Shown: positions 6,441 through 14,234 of the stretch, piece after piece | How positions within the stretch are numbered: the first letter of the stretch is position 1 | Layout of the letters: each line of letters opens with the position of its first letter | Origin: an uncultured Bacilli bacterium | GTDB taxonomy: Bacteria; Bacillota_I; Bacilli_A; RF39; UBA660 | DNA: 17,908 bases | Assembly: GCA_951800155.1 (NCBI GenBank) | Contig: CATOJL010000013.1 | Span: 1 to 17,908 of the forward strand | Direction of reading: 5' to 3' | Translations under genes and position numbers: made by a program | Notes under the pieces: model-generated | Told to the model about the DNA's origin: nothing | The model's input: only the letters and a program-made list of their open reading frames with translations | Databases searched by the model: none

Positions 6441-7364
6441 TTAATACTTAATACAGTACAAAACAGAGGTATTGGTTGGGCGTGATGTATAATAATCCGA
6501 CTCTCTTCGAAAGTTGTTTCCCTCGGCAGAAACTTTATTCGTTCCTCCTGTCTGTTTATTCAGTGTATCAGGAAATGATATATCCCCCTTATCTGTCCAT
6601 ACAATTGAGCTTGAACCCCTTATATATGGAAATTGTGTTGGATTTTGATGTATTCCAACGGAAGCGCCCGCTCCTGTATTTCGATTTGCTGTTCCCGTTC
6701 CTCTTAAAAATTCTCCTCTTAAATCGGGTACGGCAAACGTAGTTGTTCCATCTCCACCAAAATAATTATAAGAACCTAATCCCTCCTTAATGGATTCAGC
6801 CAATTTTGGATATTCACTAATTTTATAAATAGCTCCATCACATGATAAATAGCCTTCTGGAGGTGTACTTGCTACAATATAAGAAATGACTGTTCCAACA
6901 GGTGTCGTATCTTTCTTTTTCCCTATCTCGCCTGTATCCTCATCAATCTCACAATCTTCTTTTTGAACTGTCACTCTTGTTTCTGCTATACTTTTACAAG
7001 CACAGTACTTATTATTACAAATTGCGATTGCTGTATCCCCATTCGCATGAATTTGTAATTTTCCACTCTTTGGCATAGAACCTTTAAATTCTAACTTTTC
7101 CTCTTTATTTTTTACATTTACAAATTTCTTTTCGATAACTTCAAAATTGAATCGTTCTCCATTTTCTTGATTTGTTCCCGGTAATATATGATCAATATAA
7201 AATACTTTTCCTGCCTCAATTATTCCATAAGCTGAATCTTCTAAAGCTCCTTTTTCTGCTCGATCAATGATTTGTATAATCGAAGCAGTTGCAATTAGTG
7301 CAATCACTGCAAGTATTACGATAACTGCAAGTAATTCTATAAGTGTAAATCCCTTTTTATTCAT
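6441..7364 (-). CDS. type IV prepilin fused to a phage tail-collar domain
   Basis: This 307-residue protein starts with a textbook prepilin leader: MNKKG, cleavage after Gly5, then FTLIELLAVIVILAVIALIA with the conserved Glu at mature position 5 and a hydrophobic helix to about residue 30. Residues about 35-150 are a pilin-like region with a Cys cluster (C116, C121, C123, C138). From about residue 155 to the end is a tail-collar domain of phage tail fibres: PVGTVISYIVASTPPEGYL, FGGDGTTTFAVPDLRGEFLRG, GAGASVGIHQN and the terminal SRPTNTSVLYCIKY. Such domains sit at the tips of phage tails, where they bind or trimerise. Here the likely picture is a surface minor pilin or pseudopilin with an adhesive tip (inference). 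ATG 7364 has GGAG 7 bases upstream. No assembly genes are in the window. Confidence 0.9.
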   Translation of the reverse strand: MNKKGFTLIELLAVIVILAVIALIATASIIQIIDRAEKGALEDSAYGIIEAGKVFYIDHILPGTNQENGERFNFEVIEKKFVNVKNKEEKLEFKGSMPKSGKLQIHANGDTAIAICNNKYCACKSIAETRVTVQKEDCEIDEDTGEIGKKKDTTPVGTVISYIVASTPPEGYLSCDGAIYKISEYPKLAESIKEGLGSYNYFGGDGTTTFAVPDLRGEFLRGTGTANRNTGAGASVGIHQNPTQFPYIRGSSSIVWTDKGDISFPDTLNKQTGGTNKVSAEGNNFRRESDYYTSRPTNTSVLYCIKY

Positions 7365-7392
7365 AATCCATCTCCACTATTATCCTACATTC

Positions 7393-7421
7393 ATAATAAA
7401 CTCTCTACTAAACATTGTCAA
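7393..7421 (-). promoter_or_regulatory. promoter of the prepilin gene
   Basis: The minus strand has a perfect -35 TTGACA (7416-7421), a 17-base spacer and -10 TATTAT (7393-7398), 28 bases before the ATG. Confidence 0.82.
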
Positions 7422-7536
7422 CTATTTTTACCAACTTCCTTATTTTAAAAAATCTCTTCCTAAAATAAATCATTTTTCTTTAGTTCTATTTAAGTAGGAA
7501 AAATATAAGAATCTACTTGTTCACCAAATGAAAATC

Positions 7537-7575
7537 TATCCATCTTATACATTATAAATTAAACAAAGATGGATA
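7537..7575. repeat. 10-bp inverted repeat in the sspI promoter region
   Basis: The arms tatccatctt (7537-7546) and aagatggata (7566-7575) are perfect complements with a 19-base spacer. The right arm runs into the candidate sporulation -10 box TATACTA. It may be an operator or an RNA hairpin, depending on the start site. Confidence 0.6.
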
Positions 7576-7580
7576 TACTA
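7551..7580 (+). promoter_or_regulatory. candidate forespore (SigG-type) promoter of sspI
   Basis: TATACTA (7574-7580) matches the sigma-G -10 consensus CATACTA at six of seven positions, 20 bases before the ATG. The -35 (ATTATA, 7551-7556, 17-base spacer) keeps only the ATA part of the consensus, so the call is tentative. Confidence 0.45.
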
Positions 7581-7600
7581 TGTTATGAGAGGAGAAAATT

Positions 7601-7819
7601 ATGAACATAAGTATAAGAAAACATATATTATCTAATTTTAAAGATGTAGAAAAAAAAGAAATTGAAGAGGCAATTGTAGAATCTATAGGGGATAAAGAAG
7701 AATTAACGCTTCCCGGTTTTGGTGTATTTTTTGAACTATTGTGGCAAGAGGCAGATAAAGAAATGAAGGAAGAAATTATCACAAATTTAAAAAGGGCAAT
7801 AAATAAGGAATCTAATTAA
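7601..7819 (+). CDS. sspI: small acid-soluble spore protein SspI
   Basis: The 72-residue product matches SspI throughout: an N-terminal MNISIRKHILSNF (family form like MDxNLRxAIxxN), a central acidic helix, the hallmark LPGFGVFFELLWQ, and a charged C-terminal helix. SspI is a minor spore protein made in the forespore, and its presence shows the organism belongs to an endospore-forming lineage. AGGAG lies 6 bases before the ATG. It stands alone on the + strand and is convergent with rpe; its stop codon falls in the loop of the shared terminator. Confidence 0.9.
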   Translation: MNISIRKHILSNFKDVEKKEIEEAIVESIGDKEELTLPGFGVFFELLWQEADKEMKEEIITNLKRAINKESN

Positions 7820-7834
7820 TCAGATTCCTTATTT
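7801..7834. terminator. bidirectional terminator between sspI and rpe
   Basis: The 13-bp perfect arms aaataaggaatct (7801-7813) and agattccttattt (7822-7834) enclose 8 bases. Both genes end inside it, so it is fully embedded in the two coding ends. Confidence 0.85.
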
Positions 7835-8435
7835 GTGCTTCATAATCCATAGAATTTGTAATATAGCTCCCTACTACTACCATATCTGCATCTTCTACCT
7901 TCTTAATTGTATCGCTGTTGATTCCTCCATCTATCTCTATAATAAAGGAAAGATTTTTCTCTTGTCTATACTTTTTTAGTATTTCTATTTTCTCTTTTAT
8001 ATCGATAAAAGTTTGTCCCCCAAATCCTGGTTCAACACTCATTAATAGAACTAAATCAATTTGATCTAAATAAGGAAAAATTTCTGCAACATTTGTGTTA
8101 GGTTTTATGCTAATGCCTACTTTTGAATATGCTTTAATTTTATCAATACAAGAAAGCACTTCTTCTGTTGCTTCTAGATGAAATGTCATATAGATAGGAT
8201 GAAAACTCTTATATAAATCCACATAATGCTCTATATCATGAACCATAAGATGAATATCGAGTGGTTTTTTTGTCTGTAATAATGTATCTTTTACGAATTG
8301 ATAATCTTTTTTGTTAGGAACAAAAATTCCATCCATAACATCTAAATGAATAAAATCTGTACTCCCCTTTCCTATCTTTAAAATACATTCCTCTATATTT
8401 TCTTGAATCGATAGAATCGATGTTGCAATCTTCAT
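7812..8435 (-). CDS. rpe: ribulose-phosphate 3-epimerase
   Basis: The enzyme interconverts ribulose 5-phosphate and xylulose 5-phosphate in the pentose phosphate pathway. This TIM-barrel protein (207 residues, slightly short) shows the family motifs: HLDVMDGIFVPN with metal ligand His and catalytic Asp, DIHLMV, MSVEPGFGGQTF for phosphate binding, EIDGGIN with the second catalytic Asp, and VVGSYIT. The N-terminus reads ATSILS in place of the usual APSILS. It follows rsgA by 3 bases and is the last gene of the rlmN-stp-prkC-rsgA-rpe operon, a common Firmicutes order. Confidence 0.95.
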   Translation of the reverse strand: MKIATSILSIQENIEECILKIGKGSTDFIHLDVMDGIFVPNKKDYQFVKDTLLQTKKPLDIHLMVHDIEHYVDLYKSFHPIYMTFHLEATEEVLSCIDKIKAYSKVGISIKPNTNVAEIFPYLDQIDLVLLMSVEPGFGGQTFIDIKEKIEILKKYRQEKNLSFIIEIDGGINSDTIKKVEDADMVVVGSYITNSMDYEAQIRNLIN

Positions 8436-8438
8436 AAT

Positions 8439-9263
8439 TCACCTACTTATAAACTTTAAATAATGTTCATATCTACTTTTCAAAATCGTTCCTTTTTCTA
8501 CTTGTCGTTTCACTTCACAGTCTATCTCATGACTATGCGTACAATCTCTATACTGACAATCCGATTTATACGCATGAAACTCTACCATATTTCTTTCTAT
8601 TTCTTCTTTTGTTAGATGCAAGTCTATGTCTGAAAATCCGGGACTGTCTGCAATCCAACCTCCACACAAATTTAAAAGTTCCACATGTGTTGTTGTATTT
8701 TTTCCTCTATTTAAAGCAAAAGATATTTCGTTTGTAACTAAACGAAGTTTAGGGTCTATTCGATTCAGCAAAGTGGATTTCCCAGCTCCTGTTTGCCCAG
8801 TAAAAACACCGATTTTTCTTTGAAAAGTTTTCTTTATTTTTTCAATTTCTTCATTTGTATAAACTTGATAACCTATCTTTTCATAATACGCTTTTAATAG
8901 AAAAATTTCTGTTTTCTCTTTCTTGGATAATAAGTCTATTTTAGTAAAACAAATAATAGGCTCAATACCATGTGATTGGATGAGTAAAAGCATTTTATCT
9001 AATAAATACAAATCCAAATTAGGATGTTTTACACTCGTAATTATATAAGCTTGATCTACATTCGCAATGGCAGGGCGAAACAACTCATTCTTTCGTGGAT
9101 AAATTTCTACAATGCGACAATTCGAATCAATCTGCACAGTATCTCCAACTTTGGGTTTTATCTTATCATGTTTCAGTTTTCCCCGCCCTTCACATAAATA
9201 GAACTTTTCTCCAACTAAAACTGTATATTGATTACTTACTGTTTTAATAATTGTTCCTTTCAT
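8439..9263 (-). CDS. rsgA: ribosome small subunit-dependent GTPase RsgA
   Basis: RsgA checks late maturation of the 30S subunit. The 274-residue protein has an N-terminal OB fold, then a circularly permuted GTPase: G4 TKID (107-110) precedes the P-loop GQTGAGKST (156-164) and G3 DSPGF (206-210). The C-terminal zinc knuckle has Cys236, Cys241, His243 and Cys249. The start overlaps the prkC stop by one base (TAATG), implying translational coupling. Confidence 0.97.
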   Translation of the reverse strand: MKGTIIKTVSNQYTVLVGEKFYLCEGRGKLKHDKIKPKVGDTVQIDSNCRIVEIYPRKNELFRPAIANVDQAYIITSVKHPNLDLYLLDKMLLLIQSHGIEPIICFTKIDLLSKKEKTEIFLLKAYYEKIGYQVYTNEEIEKIKKTFQRKIGVFTGQTGAGKSTLLNRIDPKLRLVTNEISFALNRGKNTTTHVELLNLCGGWIADSPGFSDIDLHLTKEEIERNMVEFHAYKSDCQYRDCTHSHEIDCEVKRQVEKGTILKSRYEHYLKFISR

Positions 9264-11122
9264 TAACTCTCCTGTGATGGAGTGGTTGTATTCGTAGTTC
9301 CATCTGTCTTTCCATCATCTGGTTGTGGTTTATCAGTTCCATCAGGAGTTGATGGTTCTTTATCTGGTGTTGTCGTACCAGGATTTTGCGTTCCATCTCC
9401 GGGAGTATTTCCCTCTACTGGTGGCTTTGGATCTGGAATTTTCTTTGTCACTGTAATAGTCAATTTAACTCCCTTAACTACTTTACTTTCACTAGCTCTA
9501 TCTTGGGTAATAATTGTATTATCTGGGTGATCATTCGTATTTACCGTTTTTACTTCTAACTTAATCCCCTGTTTGTCGCAAAACTCTTTTACTTTATCTG
9601 TTGTCCATGTCCCATCCGTAAAATCTGGATAAGTCACTACAATCTTAGGAATTGTAAGGGTTACAGTTTCTCCTTTTTTTAATTCAATTCCCTCTTTAAT
9701 ATCCTGCGAAACAACTGTATTTTCTTTTACTTTCGCCTCTTCTGCTTCTTTTTCGGTATACTCCTTCTCTTCAATTGTTACTTTAAGTCCTCTTGTTTCT
9801 AACATAGTTTTGACTTCAATATAGTTTTTACCCACATAATTTTCAGATAAAAATCCTTCTAATCCTAAAGAAACAACCACTTGAATTGAAGTTCCTTTTT
9901 TTACAGTTCTATCCGCCCCAGGATTGGTCTTAATCACCTTCCCTGCCTCAATTGTATCACTATATTGTTCCTCTGTCTTGGCCTCAACAACGAAACCTAG
10001 TTGTTCTAACTGTCGAATCGCTGCTGACAGTTCTGTATCCTCTACATTGGGAACCTTTACATTGGGAACTTTTTTAAAACTAGGTAAAGCAAATAAAACA
10101 AAAGCGACAACAAGTGCAATAAACATAATAATTAAACCAATTATCCATAATTTTTTATTTAATTTTTTCTCTTTTTCCTTCTCAAAAATTTCTTCTAATT
10201 CTGCATTCTTTTCTGTTCGACTAATTGTTTCCTTCTCCTCTTCCTTTTCACCATCGAACTCTGGATATCGAAATACAATTCTCTTTTCATCTTCTCTTTC
10301 CTTAGAAAGAGCTGTCTTTATATCTTCTTGCATCTCTAAAACAGTATCATATCTGTTTTTTGGATTTTTTGCAGCTGCTTTTAAAATAATATTCTCAATA
10401 CTTTGTGGAATGCCTTCTTTATAAGTATGAATGCTTGGCATCGGTTCTTTCATTTGCTTAATTGCAATCTCTACTGCATTTTCGCCTTTAAAAGGAACTT
10501 TTCCTGTCAACAATTCAAACATGACAATTCCAAGAGAATAAATATCACTTTTTATCGTAGTCCCTGTTCCATTCGCCTGTTCAGGTGGTAAATAGTGAAC
10601 AGAGCCCATCACAGAATTTGTTTCAGTTAATTCCCCTCTTTTTAAAGCTTGCGCTATTCCAAAATCAGTAATTTTTACACGCCCATCATCTAAAACAAGA
10701 ACATTTTGTGGCTTTATATCTCTATGAATGATATAACTATTATGAGCGCAGGCAATTCCATCTGTTAATTGTAACATAATATCGAGAACTTCTGGAAGCG
10801 TAAGTCCTCCTCGTTTTTTAATTAAACTTTTTAGACTTTTTCCTTCTACATATTCCATCACGATAAAATAATTTCCTTCATCTTCTCCTACATCATACAT
10901 CTCTACAATATTGGGATGCGATAAGCTACTTGCACTAATTGCTTCTCTTTGAAATCTTCGCACAAACTTTTCGTCGTTTGCTAAATCCCCACGCAGTACC
11001 TTCACTGCAACTCTTCTATCGAGTATGGTATCAAGTGCTAGATAAACATTCGCCATACCACCTTCACCAATTGATCGAATCACTTCGTAACGATCATTTA
11101 TTTTTTGCCCCTTTACAATCAT
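9263..11122 (-). CDS. prkC: PASTA-domain Ser/Thr protein kinase PrkC
   Basis: This membrane kinase senses peptidoglycan-like ligands and phosphorylates cytosolic targets; in spore formers it can trigger germination. Residues 1-275 are a Hanks-type kinase with P-loop GEGGMANVY, Lys41, HRD 133-135, DFG 153-155 and the activation-loop SVHYLPPEQ. A Glu/Lys-rich linker leads to one membrane helix (about 325-347). Three PASTA repeats follow outside the cell (about 352-420, 421-492, 493-560). The last 59 residues are a Pro/Thr/Gly/Asp-rich tail, likely a flexible wall-spanning segment. The start overlaps the stp stop (ATGA), the usual kinase/phosphatase coupling. Confidence 0.97.
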   Translation of the reverse strand: MIVKGQKINDRYEVIRSIGEGGMANVYLALDTILDRRVAVKVLRGDLANDEKFVRRFQREAISASSLSHPNIVEMYDVGEDEGNYFIVMEYVEGKSLKSLIKKRGGLTLPEVLDIMLQLTDGIACAHNSYIIHRDIKPQNVLVLDDGRVKITDFGIAQALKRGELTETNSVMGSVHYLPPEQANGTGTTIKSDIYSLGIVMFELLTGKVPFKGENAVEIAIKQMKEPMPSIHTYKEGIPQSIENIILKAAAKNPKNRYDTVLEMQEDIKTALSKEREDEKRIVFRYPEFDGEKEEEKETISRTEKNAELEEIFEKEKEKKLNKKLWIIGLIIMFIALVVAFVLFALPSFKKVPNVKVPNVEDTELSAAIRQLEQLGFVVEAKTEEQYSDTIEAGKVIKTNPGADRTVKKGTSIQVVVSLGLEGFLSENYVGKNYIEVKTMLETRGLKVTIEEKEYTEKEAEEAKVKENTVVSQDIKEGIELKKGETVTLTIPKIVVTYPDFTDGTWTTDKVKEFCDKQGIKLEVKTVNTNDHPDNTIITQDRASESKVVKGVKLTITVTKKIPDPKPPVEGNTPGDGTQNPGTTTPDKEPSTPDGTDKPQPDDGKTDGTTNTTTPSQES

Positions 11123-11862
11123 TTTATAATCCCACCATTCATCATTAAACAGGCAACAGAAATATTATCATTTCCGCCACGGTTATTGCATTTATATACA
11201 ATTTTTTTCAGTTTGTTTTCTAAAGTTAAATCTTCATGAAGCACCTTAGCTACTTTATCTGGTTCTAACATATTCGTAAGGCCATCACTACAAAGGAGAA
11301 TCCCTTCTATATCCGTTTCCACATCAAAAATGTCCATTTCCACCACAGAGGTTGATCCTAAAGCTTTCATAAGAACATTCTTTCTTGGATGATCTTTCGC
11401 TTCTTCCTCCGTTAATTCTCCAGATTTCACTAATAAATTCACAAGAGTATGATCATTCGTTATCTTATGTAATTTCCCATTTTTATAAGCAAAACCGGAG
11501 GAGTCCCCAATATTTCCATAAAGGACAAACGTTGGAGAAAAAATGGATAAGACCAAAGTAGTCCCCATTCCTGTACTCTCTGGATGTTCGGTTGTATATT
11601 TAAAAATTAATGCATTAATTTCACTTACAACCTCTTGGATCCAGTGCATCGCATCTTCCTTATTGCCAACAGAACTTATGCTCTTAAATCGTTTCCCTAT
11701 ATGGTTAATCGCGATAGAAGAGGCAACCTCTCCACATAGATGTCCACCCATACCATCTGCAACAGCAAGTAAATGCTCCCCGCTATCATTTTGCACAACG
11801 ATGACACTATCCTCATTGTGATCTCTAACCTTTCCTGGGTCGGTTATACAATAACTATCCAT
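11119..11862 (-). CDS. stp: PP2C-family protein phosphatase Stp
   Basis: This Mn/Mg-dependent phosphatase reverses PrkC phosphorylation. Family motifs in the 247 residues are RDHNEDS, VADGMGGHLCGEVAS, GDSSGF with DHT, CSDGLTNML and GGNDNISV, which supply the metal-binding Asp residues. ATG 11862 is chosen: it lies one base after the rlmN stop, and GAGGAGG in the last rlmN codons is its ribosome binding site. The frame stays open to 11922, but that part overlaps rlmN. Confidence 0.96.
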   Translation of the reverse strand: MDSYCITDPGKVRDHNEDSVIVVQNDSGEHLLAVADGMGGHLCGEVASSIAINHIGKRFKSISSVGNKEDAMHWIQEVVSEINALIFKYTTEHPESTGMGTTLVLSIFSPTFVLYGNIGDSSGFAYKNGKLHKITNDHTLVNLLVKSGELTEEEAKDHPRKNVLMKALGSTSVVEMDIFDVETDIEGILLCSDGLTNMLEPDKVAKVLHEDLTLENKLKKIVYKCNNRGGNDNISVACLMMNGGIIK

Positions 11863-11863
11863 A

Positions 11864-12886
11864 TTACGCCTCCTCATATTTTGAGCGAAGTTGTCCACAT
11901 GCTGCATCGACTTCAGACCCAAATTCTCTTCTTATTGTCACTTGAATATTATGCTTCTTTAGTGTATGAAAGAACTTTGTAATATTCTCATCTTTGCTTT
12001 TTTTAAATTCGATATGACTTGTTTCATTATAGGGTATTAAATTGACATAAGCATTCATCCCCTCTATTAAATGTGCTAAGGATACTGCACATGCTTCTGT
12101 GTCATTAATACCATCTAATAATATATATTCAAAAGTAAGCCTTCGATTTGTCTTTTTTATATATTCTTTTAAGGTAGGAATTAATTCTTCTAATGGATAT
12201 GCCTGATTAATGGGCATAATTTGATTTCGAATTTCATTTGTTGGTGCATGAAGAGAAATGGCTAGATTGACCTGCCTTTTCGTTTCCATAAACTGTTTGA
12301 TTTTAGGAACAATCCCACTCGTTGAAATAGTAATATGCCTTGCCCCTAAATCAATTCCTTTTCCTGTATTTAAAATAGAAATAAAATCCATAACATTTTC
12401 ATAATTATCAAATGGTTCTCCAATTCCCATAAGTACTACATGTGTAATACGAGTGTGTAAATCCTCTTCAATTTGTAGTAATTGTAAAACCATTTCTTCC
12501 ACTTTTAAATTTCGAACTTTTTTTCGTCTTCCACTCTCACAGAACTTACAACCAATATTACAACCTACCTGTGTAGATACACATAAACTGTTTCCATAAT
12601 CATGAAGCATCAAAACAGCTTCAACATGTTCATGATCTTCTAAAGTAAATAAGTATTTGCATACATCTTTTCCGACTTTTTTCGCAACAATTTTTGGACA
12701 AGACATTTGAAAATCTTTTTTCATCTGTGCAATGGTCTCTTTTTTTACATTCGCCATTTCATCAAAAGACTTCACTCTTTTTTTATAAAGCCATTCAAAT
12801 ACTTGTGTCGCTTTAAACTTCTTTTCCCCAATACACGCAAAATACGCCTCTAATGCTTCTAATGTATATCCATATATATTCCTCAT
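11864..12886 (-). CDS. rlmN: 23S rRNA/tRNA (adenine-C2) methyltransferase RlmN
   Basis: RlmN is a radical-SAM enzyme that methylates A2503 of 23S rRNA and A37 of some tRNAs. The 340-residue protein has the cluster motif CNIGCKFC (C109, C113, C116), the SAM-binding GIGEPFDNY, ISTSGI, LAISLHAP and the C-terminal EVDAACGQLR with the methyl-carrying Cys330. After the CxxxCxxC motif it reads ESGRRKKVRN in place of the commoner ASxxGGLxRN, but the fold is otherwise standard. ATG 12886 has GGGTG 5 bases upstream; an in-frame TTG at 12898 overlaps the site. It heads the operon. Confidence 0.96.
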   Translation of the reverse strand: MRNIYGYTLEALEAYFACIGEKKFKATQVFEWLYKKRVKSFDEMANVKKETIAQMKKDFQMSCPKIVAKKVGKDVCKYLFTLEDHEHVEAVLMLHDYGNSLCVSTQVGCNIGCKFCESGRRKKVRNLKVEEMVLQLLQIEEDLHTRITHVVLMGIGEPFDNYENVMDFISILNTGKGIDLGARHITISTSGIVPKIKQFMETKRQVNLAISLHAPTNEIRNQIMPINQAYPLEELIPTLKEYIKKTNRRLTFEYILLDGINDTEACAVSLAHLIEGMNAYVNLIPYNETSHIEFKKSKDENITKFFHTLKKHNIQVTIRREFGSEVDAACGQLRSKYEEA

Positions 12887-12902
12887 ATCTACACCCAATT
12901 CT

Positions 12903-12911
12903 ATTATAACA
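12903..12911 (-). promoter_or_regulatory. extended -10 promoter of the rlmN-stp-prkC-rsgA-rpe operon
   Basis: The minus strand reads TGTTATAAT 16 bases before the rlmN ATG. There is no convincing -35; the spacer is T-rich. The leader would be about 9 bases. Confidence 0.7.
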
Positions 12912-12951
12912 AAAATAGTATTAAAAAAATAGACCGTTTAAATAGAAAATG

Positions 12952-13269
12952 TTATAAATAAAAATCATTTTTCTTTTCTAAAGAAATACCCAATTTCCCT
13001 AAAAGAAGTTTTCTTGCCACCTTTGAAAAATTAGATGTACTATGATCAGGTTTACACTCAAATTCTATAATTTGCCCATCATAACTTGTAAATTTTACTT
13101 CTTCACTTACAAAAGAATCGCTTTCAATTTGAATGGTATGTTCGCCTTCTACTGTTTCATAATCCCGCATTTCCCCGTTTGTAAGTTCCATCACTACTCT
13201 TCCATCAATACATACTTTATAAGGAACATTGTAGTCAATTTTATCGGCTAAACGTTTGATTTTAATCAT
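12952..13269 (-). CDS. small beta-rich protein co-transcribed with rnc
   Basis: This 105-residue protein starts with a short basic helix, then a beta domain (YKVCIDGRVVMELTNGEM ... EGEHTIQIESDSFVS) resembling small PEGA-like or IDGxxV-type beta-sandwich domains of unknown function in Firmicutes, then a basic C-terminal segment (FSKVARKLLLGKLG). No signal peptide or membrane helix is seen. The preferred ATG, 13269, overlaps the rnc stop by 8 bases; the frame continues to 13356 but there it lies inside rnc. Cotranslation with RNase III hints at a linked role, but this is only context. Confidence 0.75.
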   Translation of the reverse strand: MIKIKRLADKIDYNVPYKVCIDGRVVMELTNGEMRDYETVEGEHTIQIESDSFVSEEVKFTSYDGQIIEFECKPDHSTSNFSKVARKLLLGKLGISLEKKNDFYL

Positions 13270-13930
13270 GAATTCCAACACTCTTTTCCAAAGCATTTTT
13301 AGCTGCTTCTTGTTCAGCTTCTTTTTTACTATGCGCAATTCCTTTTCCATAGACAATCGAATCCACCTTTACAACTGCTGTAAATAATTTGTTATGGGCT
13401 GGACCTTGTTCATCTACAATTTCATAGGACAAGCTTCTTTGATCTGTTTGGACCAATTCTTGTAATTTAGACTTATAGTCATCATAGAAAATATCATTTG
13501 GAGCTTTGACAAAAGGAATCGCCGTTTTATATATAAATTCTTTCGCTTTCTCAATTCCTTGATCTAAAAAGATGGCTCCTACAAATGCTTCATAGATATC
13601 TGCGACAATGACTTTTCTAAATTTTCCTCCATTTTCCTCTTCCCCGTGTCCTAACTTCACATATTCATTTAGATGAATATATAAAGAATATTGATACAAA
13701 GCATTTTCACAAACATAATGCGCGCGCATTTTCGTCATATGCCCTTCTGGAAAATCTGTATTTTTGTATAAATACTCACTCATAACAAGTTCTAAAACAG
13801 CATCCCCTAAATATTCGAGTCTTTCATAACTTTCACATTTATGTTCATTAGCATACGAAGTATGGGTTAATGCTGTTTCATATAAGTCTATATGGTTTGG
13901 TTTAATTTCTAACTCCTCTAATATTTTCAT
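13262..13930 (-). CDS. rnc: ribonuclease III
   Basis: RNase III cuts double-stranded RNA in rRNA processing and mRNA decay. In 222 residues it has the nuclease signature ERLEYLGDAVLELV, the second metal-binding site around DIYEAFVGAIFLD, and a C-terminal dsRNA-binding domain (from about residue 150: YKSKLQELVQ ... AHSKKEAEQEAAKNALE). ATG 13930 has GAGGGTGA 4 bases upstream; an in-frame ATG at 13981 lies beyond the promoter. In many Firmicutes rnc precedes smc and ftsY; here it precedes a small unknown gene instead. Confidence 0.96.
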   Translation of the reverse strand: MKILEELEIKPNHIDLYETALTHTSYANEHKCESYERLEYLGDAVLELVMSEYLYKNTDFPEGHMTKMRAHYVCENALYQYSLYIHLNEYVKLGHGEEENGGKFRKVIVADIYEAFVGAIFLDQGIEKAKEFIYKTAIPFVKAPNDIFYDDYKSKLQELVQTDQRSLSYEIVDEQGPAHNKLFTAVVKVDSIVYGKGIAHSKKEAEQEAAKNALEKSVGIHD

Positions 13931-13946
13931 ATTTTCACCCTCACAT

Positions 13947-13975
13947 ATTATAACACGAATTTTGCTTGTGGACAA
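13947..13975 (-). promoter_or_regulatory. rnc promoter
   Basis: The minus strand has -35 TTGTCC (13970-13975), a 17-base spacer and the extended -10 TGTTATAAT (TATAAT at 13947-13952). The ribosome binding site begins about 4 bases after the -10. The -35 overlaps that of yidD. Confidence 0.78.
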
Positions 13976-13997
13976 ATGCATATTTCTTTAGTATAAT
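13969..13997 (+). promoter_or_regulatory. yidD promoter
   Basis: The -35 TGGACA (13969-13974), a 17-base spacer and a perfect -10 TATAAT (13992-13997) lie 15 bases before the yidD ATG. Five bases of its -35 are shared with the rnc -35 on the other strand. Confidence 0.8.
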
Positions 13998-14012
13998 GAG
14001 TATGGTGGAATT

Positions 14013-14234
14013 ATGAAGAAAGTAATGATTTATTTGATTAAACAATATCAAAAAATTCCGGGAAAGTTTCATGATTCTTGTAGATTTGTACCAACTTGCT
14101 CTCATTATGCAATAGAGGCATATGAAATCTATGGATTTTTTATAGGTACTTATTTGACAATAAAACGGATACTAAGATGTAATCCATGGGGAGGATATGG
14201 ATATGATCCTGTCCCAGAAAGGAAGAAAAAATGA
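14013..14234 (+). CDS. yidD: membrane protein insertion efficiency factor YidD
   Basis: This 73-residue protein carries the YidD signature: FHDSCRFVPTCSHYAIEAYE with its two cysteines, then RILRCNPWGGYGYDPVP. YidD sits at the inner face of the membrane and helps YidC insert proteins. GGTGG lies 4 bases upstream of the ATG. Its stop overlaps the start of the next gene by ATGA. In many genomes it lies by rnpA/yidC, but not here. Confidence 0.96.
   Translation: MKKVMIYLIKQYQKIPGKFHDSCRFVPTCSHYAIEAYEIYGFFIGTYLTIKRILRCNPWGGYGYDPVPERKKK

Noticed and set aside
7552..7782. 76-residue minus-strand open frame
   Set aside because: Antisense to sspI, which has clear homology and a good ribosome binding site.
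9924..10424. 166-residue plus-strand open frame
   Set aside because: It lies antisense to the certain prkC gene, is Ser/Phe/Ile-rich as expected of a shadow frame, and has no ribosome binding site.
11863..11922. N-terminal extension of Stp
   Set aside because: It overlaps rlmN in another frame, while ATG 11862 has a strong ribosome binding site and matches the usual start of the family.
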